Positions 40,982-49,177 of a DNA stretch of 64,000 nucleotides are shown in pieces (position 1 is the stretch's first letter; the number at the start of each line of letters is the position of its first letter). The notes beneath the pieces were generated by a model. That model was not told where the DNA came from. It ran no database searches and worked only from the letters and a program-made list of their open reading frames with translations. This DNA is from Thalassovita sp. Lineage in GTDB: Bacteria > Pseudomonadota > Alphaproteobacteria > Rhodobacterales > Rhodobacteraceae. The translations under genes and the position numbers were made by a program. The stretch is from positions 186,001 through 250,000 of the forward strand of contig JARGPB010000002.1 in assembly GCA_029212905.1 (NCBI GenBank). Reading direction: 5' to 3'.

Positions 40982-43105
40982 ATGGTCACAATGAGCGATC
41001 GCGCGCTGGGGCAGGTTTATGACTTGCCGCCGCTGCCGCCATTCGTGCGCGCGGATGAACTGCTGGCGGATTCATTGCCATTGCTGGATGCGCCCAGCCG
41101 GATCAGCCCGACCGAGGCCGCTGAGCGGTACGTGCGCGTTGAGACGCGCGGCGTTTGGCAAAACTATGACCGGGACGTGACGCCCTATATGGTCGAGCCG
41201 GTCGATACCGCCCAGTCGCGGCTTTACAAGGCCGGTGCATTTGTTGGCCCGTCGCAGTCTGGTAAAACGATGGCATTGATCACCGCATCGATGCACCCGG
41301 TGACCTGTGATCCGGCGCCGGTGTTGATTGTTCATATGGACCGGCCCAGCCGTGACCGCTGGGTGGAGGAAAGCCTGAATCCGGTGATCCAGAACAGCCC
41401 TGATTTGCGTGATCGGATGGGGCGCGGGCGCGACGACAACACGTTCAGCCGCAAGCGGTTTCGCGGAATGCGGATGATGCTGGGCTATCCGACGCCACAA
41501 TGGCTGTCGTCGGCCAAGTACCGTATGGTGATGATGACCGATTTCGATCACTTCCCGCCGGAATTGGGGGTGCGCAAAGATGCGCCCGAGGGATCGGCCT
41601 TTGACATGGGGATGCAGCGGATCAAGACGTTCCTGTCGCGCGGGTATGTTTTTGCTGAAAGCACCCCGGCGTGGCCGGTGCGCAGCGATGTTGAATGGTC
41701 ACCGCGCAAGGATGCACCGCACGAGTTTCCGCCGGTCAAACACGGCATTGTGCCGCTGTATAATCGGGGAACGCGGGGCCGCTGGTATTGGGAGTGTCCA
41801 GACTGCGGCGAGATGTTCGAGCCTCGGTTCGACCGGTTGCATTTTGATCCCGACGCACCCCCCGTACAGGCGGGTGAGGCGGCGGAAATGGAATGTCCGC
41901 ATTGTCATTGCCTGATCGGGCCGCATCACAAGACCGAACTGAACCGCGCGGCTCTGGGCGGTAAGGGCGGGTGGTTGCATGAGGCGGAACACGGTGGCGA
42001 TTTGCTGCCTTTGGGCGACAGCCGGATCCGGGGTACAGAAATCGCCAGCTGGTCATTGAATGGGGCAGCGGCCACCTTTGCGAACTGGTCGGATATGGTC
42101 GCGCGCTATCTGGACGCGGCGCGACAGGCCGATGAGCTGGACGATGATTTGGCGCTAGGGCGGTTCTATTACACCGATGTTGGGGTGCCATTTGCCCGCG
42201 TCGGCGCGGGGGATGATGATGATCTAAGCCCGCGCGCGCTGAAAGAAGATCGCACAACAGAGGCGCGGGGCGTGGCGCCGAATTGGGTGCGGTTCATCAC
42301 GGTCAGCGTGGATGTTCAGGGTACGTATTTCACGGTGCAGGTCACTGGCTGGGGGCTGGATGGCACCCGCACCGTGATCGACAGATTTGATTTGATCGCG
42401 CCACCGGGGGCCAAGGTACAGGCCGGTCAGCGTAAACTTGATCCGGCGAAATATCCGGGCGATTGGGCGGTGCTGGATGATCTTGGGCAATGCAGCTGGC
42501 CGGTGCGGGGCGCGGGGTTTTCCTTGCGAGCGTTGGCGTTGGGGGTAGATTTCCACGGCGCGCCTGGGGTGAGCGACAATGCCGAGGAATTCTGGCTTGG
42601 CCGCCGCGCCGCAGGCGAGGGGCCGCGGTGGTTTTTGACGCGCGGGCACGGCGGATTCAGTCAACGCGATCGGGTTTGGTTCGAGGCCCCTGGCCGGTCG
42701 AACCAGAAAAAAGCCCGCCGTATCAAGCTGCTGAACATGGCAACGGACCGACTGAAAGATTCTGTGACGGCGGCACTGTTGCGCCCGGTCTCGACGCCGC
42801 GCAGCTTTCCGCTGCCGGAATTTCTATCGGATGACCATGTCGCCGAGTTTTGTGCTGAAGCGCGCGGCGACAAAGGGTGGTGTCCCAAGCCCGGCCAAAA
42901 GCGCAACGAAAGCCTGGACCTTTCGGTGCAGGCTCAGGCGTTGGCGGAATATAAGGGATTGCGCCGCATCAACCCCGAAAGCCCGCCAAATTGGGCCACC
43001 TTGGGAGATGGAAACCCGTTTGCGATCCCGGCTGATGCTGATCAGCGCGAAAAGCCCGCGCCCGCGCCATCTGCGCCGGTGCGGATCAACTTTCTGAAAA
43101 GGTAA
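40982..43105 (+). CDS. Terminase large subunit, GpA type
   Basis: 707 residues, full lambda GpA length. N-terminal ATPase with Walker A GPSQSGKT (about residues 89-96) and MMTDFDHFP as Walker B region. The Zn-like motif CPDC...CPHCHC lies in the middle (around 270-305), and the nuclease part has SVDVQGTYFTVQVTGWGLDG with conserved Asp. It cuts and packages concatemers at cos. Three bases separate it from the small subunit. Confidence 0.93.
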   Translation: MVTMSDRALGQVYDLPPLPPFVRADELLADSLPLLDAPSRISPTEAAERYVRVETRGVWQNYDRDVTPYMVEPVDTAQSRLYKAGAFVGPSQSGKTMALITASMHPVTCDPAPVLIVHMDRPSRDRWVEESLNPVIQNSPDLRDRMGRGRDDNTFSRKRFRGMRMMLGYPTPQWLSSAKYRMVMMTDFDHFPPELGVRKDAPEGSAFDMGMQRIKTFLSRGYVFAESTPAWPVRSDVEWSPRKDAPHEFPPVKHGIVPLYNRGTRGRWYWECPDCGEMFEPRFDRLHFDPDAPPVQAGEAAEMECPHCHCLIGPHHKTELNRAALGGKGGWLHEAEHGGDLLPLGDSRIRGTEIASWSLNGAAATFANWSDMVARYLDAARQADELDDDLALGRFYYTDVGVPFARVGAGDDDDLSPRALKEDRTTEARGVAPNWVRFITVSVDVQGTYFTVQVTGWGLDGTRTVIDRFDLIAPPGAKVQAGQRKLDPAKYPGDWAVLDDLGQCSWPVRGAGFSLRALALGVDFHGAPGVSDNAEEFWLGRRAAGEGPRWFLTRGHGGFSQRDRVWFEAPGRSNQKKARRIKLLNMATDRLKDSVTAALLRPVSTPRSFPLPEFLSDDHVAEFCAEARGDKGWCPKPGQKRNESLDLSVQAQALAEYKGLRRINPESPPNWATLGDGNPFAIPADADQREKPAPAPSAPVRINFLKR

Positions 43106-43109
43106 GATC

Positions 43110-43313
43110 ATGGCCTATACGCAAGCCCAAGTCGACGCCCTCAAAGCGGCGGTCGCGAAAGGTGCGACTCGCCTCAAGATGAACGGTGAAGAGGTCCAGT
43201 TTGGATCGCTTGCCGAGATGCGACGCCAGATCTCGGTCATGGAGGCGGAGCTAGCGGGCGGTAGTAAGGGCCAGATGTCTGTGAGCTTTCCCGTCACTAT
43301 GCGGGGGCTGTGA
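43110..43313 (+). CDS. gpW-family head-tail joining protein
   Basis: 67 residues, the size of lambda gpW. It has the pattern of a helix (QAQVDALKAAVAKGA), a beta-hairpin (RLKMNGEEVQFGSLAEM) and a second helix (RRQISVMEAELAG). It lies between terminase and portal, as W does. Overlaps the portal start region. Confidence 0.8.
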   Translation: MAYTQAQVDALKAAVAKGATRLKMNGEEVQFGSLAEMRRQISVMEAELAGGSKGQMSVSFPVTMRGL

Positions 43314-43315
43314 TC

Positions 43316-44743
43316 ATGAATATTCTCGACCGCGCCATCCTGAGTGTCGCGCCGCAGCGTGGTCTGGCGCGTATTCGCGCACGGGCGCAGGCGTCGACCT
43401 TGATGAATTTCGACGCCGCGTCGCGCGGGCGCCGGACATACGGCTGGGCCGGGCCCGGCACCTCGGCGGATGCGGCTTCCGGTTCGAGCCGCGCACGTCT
43501 GCGTAATCTGAGCCGCGACATGATCCGCAATCGCCCGTTGGCGGTTCGTGGGCAGTTTGTGACCACCGGCAACGTGGTTGGAACGGGCATCATGCCCTCG
43601 GTGGATGTGCCTGATGGCCAGGAAGCGGCCCCGGCAATGCAGGTGTTGCGCGATCATTTGTTGACGCCTGCGATTGATGCTTATGGTGTGAGCGCGCTGC
43701 CCGCGTTGCAATGGCAGGTGATGAACGGGGTGTTCTCGGACGGGGAAATTCTGGTGCGCCGCCGGATGCGGGATCTGCGGTTTGAACCCGGCCTCAAACT
43801 TCCGTTTCAAGTGCAGCTTTTGGAAGCTGATTACCTGGACGAAACGATCACCAGCTATGGCAAAAACGAGGTGATCGACGGGATCGAATATGGCCCGACC
43901 GGCAAGGCGGTTGCCTATCATTTGTTTGATCAGCACCCCGGTGACAATCGCCGGATCACAAAGGGGCGGTTCACCAGCACCCGCGTACCGGCGCAGCAAA
44001 TATTGCACATTCGCCGGATCGACCGCCCCGGTCAGATGCGTGGTGTGCCGTGGCTAGCGCCGGTGATGATGACGCTGGGCGAATTGAGCGACTATCAAGA
44101 GGCGCAGATCCTCAAACAGCGGATCGCCTCTTTGTTATCGTTCTTCGTCACGGCTTCTGACGATAACGAGGTCTACAGCGGCACAGAGATGTCCAATCTG
44201 GAACCCGGCGCAGTGGTGGGCCTCAAGGCGGGTCAGGAAATCGTGCCGTCGCAGCCGCCCAAGGTGGACGGGTACGAGGAATTCGTGCGCGAGGGGATCC
44301 GGCGGATCGCGACAGGGCTTGGGCTGACGTATGAATCATTTGGTGACTTGATGGGGGTCAACTTTTCCTCTGGCCGGATGGGTCGGATGGAAATGGACCG
44401 GTTTATTCAGGTTTGGCAGCAACAGATCATCATCGCGCAGTTTTGTGTAGGCATTAGCCGCTGGACACTTGAGGCGTGGCCGTTGGTTCGGATGTCGCAA
44501 AACCTGCCGGCGCCGCCAACCGCGATCAATTGGACGGCCCCGCGCCGTCCGCTGATTGACCCGTCGAAAGAAATCAAGGCGTCAGTTGATGAGATCAAGG
44601 CGGGCCTGAACAGCCGCCAGCGCAAGCAGCGTGAGATGGGTCTTGATCCCGATGTGATCGCCCGAGAGCGCGCAGAAGATGCGGCGCGCGATCGGCAGGC
44701 CGGGGTGTCGGCTCCGAATGGCAATCAAAAGGAGACTGAATGA
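43316..44743 (+). CDS. Phage portal protein, lambda B family
   Basis: About 475 residues. Family segments include RLRNLSRDMIRNRPLAVRGQFVTTGNVVGTGI, SDGEILVRRRM, the FQVQLLEADYLDE segment, and GLTYESFGDLMGVNFSSGRMGRMEMDRFIQVWQQ near the C-terminus. It forms the DNA entry ring of the head. ATG 43316 was chosen; GTG 43310, overlapping the previous stop, is possible. Stop overlaps the next gene as ATGA. Confidence 0.92.
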   Translation: MNILDRAILSVAPQRGLARIRARAQASTLMNFDAASRGRRTYGWAGPGTSADAASGSSRARLRNLSRDMIRNRPLAVRGQFVTTGNVVGTGIMPSVDVPDGQEAAPAMQVLRDHLLTPAIDAYGVSALPALQWQVMNGVFSDGEILVRRRMRDLRFEPGLKLPFQVQLLEADYLDETITSYGKNEVIDGIEYGPTGKAVAYHLFDQHPGDNRRITKGRFTSTRVPAQQILHIRRIDRPGQMRGVPWLAPVMMTLGELSDYQEAQILKQRIASLLSFFVTASDDNEVYSGTEMSNLEPGAVVGLKAGQEIVPSQPPKVDGYEEFVREGIRRIATGLGLTYESFGDLMGVNFSSGRMGRMEMDRFIQVWQQQIIIAQFCVGISRWTLEAWPLVRMSQNLPAPPTAINWTAPRRPLIDPSKEIKASVDEIKAGLNSRQRKQREMGLDPDVIARERAEDAARDRQAGVSAPNGNQKETE

Positions 44744-46839
44744 TGGACGGAAATGACCTGATCCTGAACGGCGAGATCATCCTCGAAGGGGATGTTTTGC
44801 CACATGAATTTTGTCAGTGGATGGATGGCGGCTGCTTTTCCGCGCGTATGGTGCGCGAGGCTCTGGCGCGGTTCGACGGGGGTGTCACGATCCGCGTGAA
44901 TTCGGCTGGCGGCAGCCCCTATGAGGGCGAAGCCATCCGTGCCGCGATCGAGGCCCACAAGGGGGCCGTCACGGTTGTGGTTGGCGGGATCGCCGCCAGC
45001 GCAGCTTCGCTGATGATTATGGCTGCGGACCGGATCGAGATGACTGCCGGGTCGTTCTTGATGATCCACAACCCCAGCCGCTGCATGTGCGGCACCGCCG
45101 TTGATCTTCGCAAAGAGGCGGATGACCTGGACCGGTTGGCCGAGGTCTACGCCTCGGTCTATGCGCAGCGCAGCGGTCAGAGCGCGGATGAGGTGTTGGC
45201 GCTGATGACTGCGGAAACATGGCTTGGTCCGCAGGATTCTGTGGCGTCGGGGTTTGCTGACGCGGTCACCGGCGCAGAGCCTGAGCAGGCGTTGGTTATG
45301 GCTGCAGCGATGTCCCTGCACCAACAGTCAATCTCCAATCTGCGCATGTGCGCTGAGAAATTGAATTCGGTGGGCGCTCTGCCCGCTGGTCAACGGGCCG
45401 AAACCACCGGTCAACAACCGGCCATGATGGTCGCAACACAGGAGGCAGATATGCCGCAAGAACCAACCCCGGCGGTCGCAACGCCCGCCACCCCCGCCGC
45501 TACGCCCGCGCCACAGACCGCCATGCAGGCCCCGGACGCGGCTGCGATTGCCGAAACTGCGCGGCGCGAAGAACGCGCGCGCGCCACGGGCATCCGTCAG
45601 ATGGCGCAGCCGTTCATGTCGTCGGGTCAGTTGACCGAGGCGCAGGTCAATGTGTTGATAGACGAGGGGTGCCCGCTGGAAAGCGCAGGCAACCGGCTGC
45701 TGACCGTCATGGCGGCGTCTGAGGTGCCGGTGATGCGTCACGAACCGGCGCGGATCCTGCGCGATGAGACCGATACACAGGTCGAGGGCTTGGTTTGCGC
45801 GATGATGCGCGATTACACAGGGCCCGGCGCCCAGTATCGCGGTATGCGTCTGAGTGGACTGGCCATGCATTTGGCCGGCGGCGGCAATCAGTATGATCGC
45901 GTCGGGGCAATCCAGCGTGGTTTCCGGTCCACCACCATGATGAACGGGGCGCATGGGGTGAGCGATTTCGCCTATATCACCACTGAGGTCATGAACCGCT
46001 CGCTGATCGCCGAATACGAGCGTCGTGGCGCCAACTGGAACATTGTCACTGGCGCGCCGTTGTCGGCCTCTGATTTCCGTGAACTGCACGCGGTGCGGTT
46101 TGGTGGCGACTTTCAACTGAAGGCCGTCAAGGAAAACGGCGAGTATCAAGAAGCCACCCTTGCCGATCAGGCCGAGGGGCTGACTGTCGAGCGTCGTGGC
46201 CGCACGATCAACCTGACCTTTGAGGCGGTGATCAATGACGACATGGGCGCGTTTAACCGTATCCCGCGCGAGTTCGCGCTGGCCGCGCGGGTGATGGAAA
46301 GCAGCATGGTTTGGAAATTGATCCGGGATAATGCCGCGCTGAAATCCGACAGCACCGCGCTGTTCCATGCCAACCACAAAAACCTTGCAGGTTCTGGCGG
46401 TGCGATCTCGGTTGCTACCATCGGGGCGGCCCGCAAGGCGATGTGGGAGCAGACCGCCTACGGTAGCAAGGATGCCGAAGACTTTCTGCAGGTCGTCGCC
46501 GATCAGTTGATCGTTCCGCCCGCACTGGAAACTGTGGCACTGCAGTTTGTGGCTGGGATCACCCCGACCAAAACCTCGGATACCAACCCCTACAAGGGCG
46601 CTCTGACGCCTGCGGTTGTTCCCAACCTGGGCGCGGCGGCCGGTGGGTCGAATACCGCTTGGTATCTGATCAGTTCTGACCTGCCGCCGGTCAGCGTGGC
46701 CTATTTGGACGGCTATGAATCGCCCACGGTTCAGACCATCGAGGGGATGAATCCGGACAAGGTCACGATGGACGCGCGTCATATCTTTGGCGCCGCCGCC
46801 AGCGAATACCGCGGTTCTTACAAAAATGCTGGGTCCTGA
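44740..46839 (+). CDS. Prohead protease/major capsid fusion protein
   Basis: 699 residues. Residues 1-~195 are a ClpP-like serine protease: RVNSAGGSPYEGEAI, catalytic Ser87 in GGIAASAAS, His110 in FLMIHNPS, and MTAETWLGPQDSV...GFADAV. A Pro/Ala/Gln-rich linker (~225-280) and a scaffold-like helix follow. The rest (~300-699) is a major capsid domain of the Mu-like type (VMNRSLIAEYERRGANW, RIPREFALAARVMESSMVW, HNKNL-like NHKNLAGSG). Fusions of this type are known in Rhodobacterales phages. GGAG precedes ATG 44740. Confidence 0.9.
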   Translation: MMDGNDLILNGEIILEGDVLPHEFCQWMDGGCFSARMVREALARFDGGVTIRVNSAGGSPYEGEAIRAAIEAHKGAVTVVVGGIAASAASLMIMAADRIEMTAGSFLMIHNPSRCMCGTAVDLRKEADDLDRLAEVYASVYAQRSGQSADEVLALMTAETWLGPQDSVASGFADAVTGAEPEQALVMAAAMSLHQQSISNLRMCAEKLNSVGALPAGQRAETTGQQPAMMVATQEADMPQEPTPAVATPATPAATPAPQTAMQAPDAAAIAETARREERARATGIRQMAQPFMSSGQLTEAQVNVLIDEGCPLESAGNRLLTVMAASEVPVMRHEPARILRDETDTQVEGLVCAMMRDYTGPGAQYRGMRLSGLAMHLAGGGNQYDRVGAIQRGFRSTTMMNGAHGVSDFAYITTEVMNRSLIAEYERRGANWNIVTGAPLSASDFRELHAVRFGGDFQLKAVKENGEYQEATLADQAEGLTVERRGRTINLTFEAVINDDMGAFNRIPREFALAARVMESSMVWKLIRDNAALKSDSTALFHANHKNLAGSGGAISVATIGAARKAMWEQTAYGSKDAEDFLQVVADQLIVPPALETVALQFVAGITPTKTSDTNPYKGALTPAVVPNLGAAAGGSNTAWYLISSDLPPVSVAYLDGYESPTVQTIEGMNPDKVTMDARHIFGAAASEYRGSYKNAGS

Positions 46840-46861
46840 TCGCGGCCCAGCAGTTTGATAT

Positions 46862-46899
46862 GATCAAGGGGCGGCCAGATGGTCGCCCTTGATCTTTTT
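46862..46899 (+). terminator. Terminator after capsid gene
   Basis: GATCAAGGG (46862-46870) pairs with CCCTTGATC (46886-46894), with further pairing inside, followed by TTTTT. It may lower expression of genes beyond the capsid. Confidence 0.75.
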
Positions 46900-46941
46900 G
46901 AGGCTGCGCATCCCGCGCGGCTGACAGAAAGGAAATCAATC

Positions 46942-47292
46942 ATGAAAAACTATATTCAACCGGGCGCGAACCTGACGGTCGCGGCCCCTGCAGATGTGGC
47001 CTCGGGCGCAGGCGTCAAGGTCGGTGTCCTGTTTGGTGTCGCGCAGGGCGCGGCGCTGAGTGGTGCCGCTGTGGTGATCTGCACCGAAGGTGTCTACGAG
47101 CTAGGCAAGACCAGCGCGCAGGCATGGGCCGTTGGTGACGCGATCTACTGGAACAACTCGACCAAGCTGTGCACCACGGCCACCACAGCGGGCAACCTGC
47201 TGATCGGCGTTGCGGTCGCTGCTGCGGCGAACCCCAGCAGCACCGGTATTGTTCGCCTGAACGGCGCTGTTCCGGCTGACGTCACCGCCTGA
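46942..47292 (+). CDS. DUF2190-type capsid decoration protein
   Basis: 116 residues from ATG 46942, with AAAGGAAA upstream. It matches DUF2190 capsid cement proteins: MKNYIQPGANLTVAAPADVASG, GDAIYWNNSTKLCTTATTAGN and a C-terminal GIVRLNG. Rich in Ala, Thr and Val, beta-type. It lies right after the capsid gene, as expected for a decoration protein. Confidence 0.8.
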   Translation: MKNYIQPGANLTVAAPADVASGAGVKVGVLFGVAQGAALSGAAVVICTEGVYELGKTSAQAWAVGDAIYWNNSTKLCTTATTAGNLLIGVAVAAAANPSSTGIVRLNGAVPADVTA

Positions 47293-47621
47293 TGACCAGC
47301 ATCTTCGATGGCATGGCCGGTGTGCTGAACGATGTTCTTGGCGCGCCGGTCACGATTCATCTGGCAGATGCCTTGCCGACCACGGTGCAGGCCGTATTTC
47401 GAAAAGACCCGATCGAAGTGCAGTCCGAAGAGGGCGAGCCGATACTGATTTTGGCGCCGACACTAAAGGTGCGCCGGGATTTGGTGCCGAATATTGCGCG
47501 TGACGATTTGGTGGCGCCCAGCATTGCCCCCGGCCAGCAATACCGCGTCGTGAACACGCTGCCGTCGGGGTCACCGGCGGCGGATGGGTTTCTTATCTGT
47601 GAACTGGAAGAGGTGATTTGA
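47292..47621 (+). CDS. Head-tail joining protein (FII-like)
   Basis: 109 residues. TVQAVFRKDPIEVQSEEGEPILILAPTLKVRRDLVPN and the C-terminal DGFLICELEEV match the head-tail joining family around lambda FII. The start shares the A of the previous stop; the stop overlaps the next start as TGATG. Confidence 0.65.
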   Translation: MTSIFDGMAGVLNDVLGAPVTIHLADALPTTVQAVFRKDPIEVQSEEGEPILILAPTLKVRRDLVPNIARDDLVAPSIAPGQQYRVVNTLPSGSPAADGFLICELEEVI

Positions 47622-48034
47622 TGCCGCATTATCGTTCCGAGATCCGCGCAAAGTTTCGGGGCGCACTGAGTGCATCATCGCGGTTCGAAAGTTTCGGCAG
47701 CGTCCGGTTGTGGGCAAAGTCTTTGGACTACAAATCACTGCCAGTTTTGGCTGTCGGCATTCCCAGAGAACTGAATGAGCGCAGCGTTTTGGAGGAAACC
47801 ACGCGCACCATCAGCGTGATCGTGGCGATCAAGCGCCTCGGCGGCGATGATCTAGAGGACGTGCTTGACGAAGATAGCGCCGAGGTCGAGCGCGTCGTGA
47901 TGGCGGCATTCGATCCCGGCGCCATTGATTTGACCGAAACCAGTTTCGCTGAAGATGCCTCGGGCGAGCAGTGCGTGGGCACTTTGACGATGACCTTTGC
48001 GGTTCCGACCTACCTGGTCGATCCGCTGACCTGA
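47621..48034 (+). CDS. Tail terminator-like protein
   Basis: 137 residues from ATG 47621. RSEIRAKFRGALSASSRF at the N-terminus, a beta segment LAVGIPRELNERSV, VEETTRTI-like LEETTRTISVIVAIK and a DEDSAEVERVVM helix resemble minor tail protein U/tail terminator proteins. Position between connector and tail tube supports it. Confidence 0.6.
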   Translation: MPHYRSEIRAKFRGALSASSRFESFGSVRLWAKSLDYKSLPVLAVGIPRELNERSVLEETTRTISVIVAIKRLGGDDLEDVLDEDSAEVERVVMAAFDPGAIDLTETSFAEDASGEQCVGTLTMTFAVPTYLVDPLT

Positions 48035-48080
48035 ACCACATGCCCGGGACCAGCCCGGGCCCCAACCTAGGAGAATGAAA

Positions 48081-48500
48081 ATGTCGAGTAGCGGAGCTGT
48101 GCGGGGCTATGGGTCGACCGTCCGGATCGGGCGGGGCGAAACCCCGGCCTGGACGAAACTGACGGGCGTCGAGGAATTCGATTTTCCAGATCAGACACCA
48201 GACGATGTGCCGGTGACTCATCTGGAAAGCCCCAGCGACACTGAAGAGGGTATTCCCGGAATGAAGAAGCTGGCGGCGTGGTCGCTGAATATGCACTACG
48301 TGCCGGGAAATGCATCCGACGTTTTGCTGATGGCTCTCGCAGACACCAGGGAGGCTGTTCTTCTTGAGCTGACAGCCGTCGGCGCGGGTGCGGTGCAATA
48401 TGCTGCCTATGTCAAATCCTGGCGCCCGACCGGGATCAAGGGCACCGATAAGATGATGGCGGAACTGTCCATGACTGTCATGGCCAAGGTGGTTGCATGA
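48081..48500 (+). CDS. Major tail tube protein
   Basis: 139 residues from ATG 48081, six bases after GGAGA; ATG 48075 would lie too close to it. TVRIGRGETPAWTKLTGVEEFDFP, TPDDVPVTHLESPSDTEEGIPGMK and the C-terminal YAAYVKSWRPTGIKGTDKM match siphovirus/GTA tail tube (lambda V-like) proteins. Stop overlaps the chaperone start as ATGA. Confidence 0.82.
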   Translation: MSSSGAVRGYGSTVRIGRGETPAWTKLTGVEEFDFPDQTPDDVPVTHLESPSDTEEGIPGMKKLAAWSLNMHYVPGNASDVLLMALADTREAVLLELTAVGAGAVQYAAYVKSWRPTGIKGTDKMMAELSMTVMAKVVA

Positions 48501-48847
48501 GCGGTTCCGGCGCCGCCCTGAGAGGGGATTTTCTGATCGTCGAAAATGCCGGTCGCTCGGATGAGGCGCGGTGGACGCTGCGGTTTGACTTCAACGCACT
48601 GTGCGATTTCGAGGCTGAAACCGGCCTGAACGCGCTGGACTTCATTGCAAAGGTTGATGAGGGCGCTGACGTTTCCGCCAGCCATCTGCGCACGCTTTTC
48701 TGGAGCGCGCTGGCGCAGGTGCACCCCGAGGCGTCTTTCAAAGACGCAGGGCGTCTGATGTCGCAAAACCCAGAAGCGCTGAGCGCTGGTTTGGCTGCCG
48801 GTCTGCCGGATCCAACGGAAAATGCGGATGAAGCGCCGGGAAACTGA
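48497..48847 (+). CDS. Tail assembly chaperone, zero-frame product (G-like)
   Basis: 116 residues. FLIVENAGRSDEARWTLRFDFNALCDFEAETG, then LRTLFWSALAQVHPEASFKDAGRLM, resembles GTA-type tail assembly chaperones and functional analogues of lambda gpG. The last codons read CCG GGA AAC TGA, which places the heptamer GGGAAAC in the correct phase for -1 slippage just before the stop. Confidence 0.8.
   Translation: MSGSGAALRGDFLIVENAGRSDEARWTLRFDFNALCDFEAETGLNALDFIAKVDEGADVSASHLRTLFWSALAQVHPEASFKDAGRLMSQNPEALSAGLAAGLPDPTENADEAPGN
48838..48844 (+). other. Programmed -1 frameshift site GGGAAAC
   Basis: GGGAAAC fits X XXY YYZ and is in phase with the zero frame (G GGA AAC). Slippage gives GGG AAA CTG and enters the frame open through 49176. 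Lambda G/GT uses GGGAAAG at the same place in its gene order. Confidence 0.82.
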
Positions 48848-49176
48848 CAGGGGGCGCCGCGCTGAATGTGGCGTCCCTTTTTGAATTGTACGTCGAGGCA
48901 GGTTATGCGCCGGAACTTTTCTGGCGGCTGACCCCTCGTCAGCTCGCCGCGCAACTGCGTGCCGCGGCAAAACGACAGGCTGCAACGCAGGCCCTGGCGG
49001 CCGAGGCCGCATGGGTTGGGTTTCGCGCGGATCATCGGGATTTGAAAGCCTATCAGGCCGCGCTGCGCGGGCAGGACGCGGCGTTGCCACCCGAGGCGCT
49101 TGCAGGAGTGGCGCGCGCCGCATCGGCGGGGCTGCCCCAGGTGACCTGGGCGGAGTTTTTGAAAGGAACAAGGTAA
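48844..49176 (+). CDS. Tail assembly chaperone T part, made by -1 frameshift
   Basis: This frame is open from 48832. The best start is by -1 slippage from the G-like gene, giving a fusion of about 226 residues (116 + 110). A GTG at 48868 is the only nearby in-frame start and has no clear ribosome site. FELYVEAGYAPELFWRLTPRQLAAQLRAAAKRQ matches the LTPxEL...AL pattern of the downstream chaperone of GTAs and tail systems. It precedes the tape-measure gene, which such fusion chaperones load. Confidence 0.78.
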   Translation: MTGGAALNVASLFELYVEAGYAPELFWRLTPRQLAAQLRAAAKRQAATQALAAEAAWVGFRADHRDLKAYQAALRGQDAALPPEALAGVARAASAGLPQVTWAEFLKGTR

Positions 49177-49177
49177 C

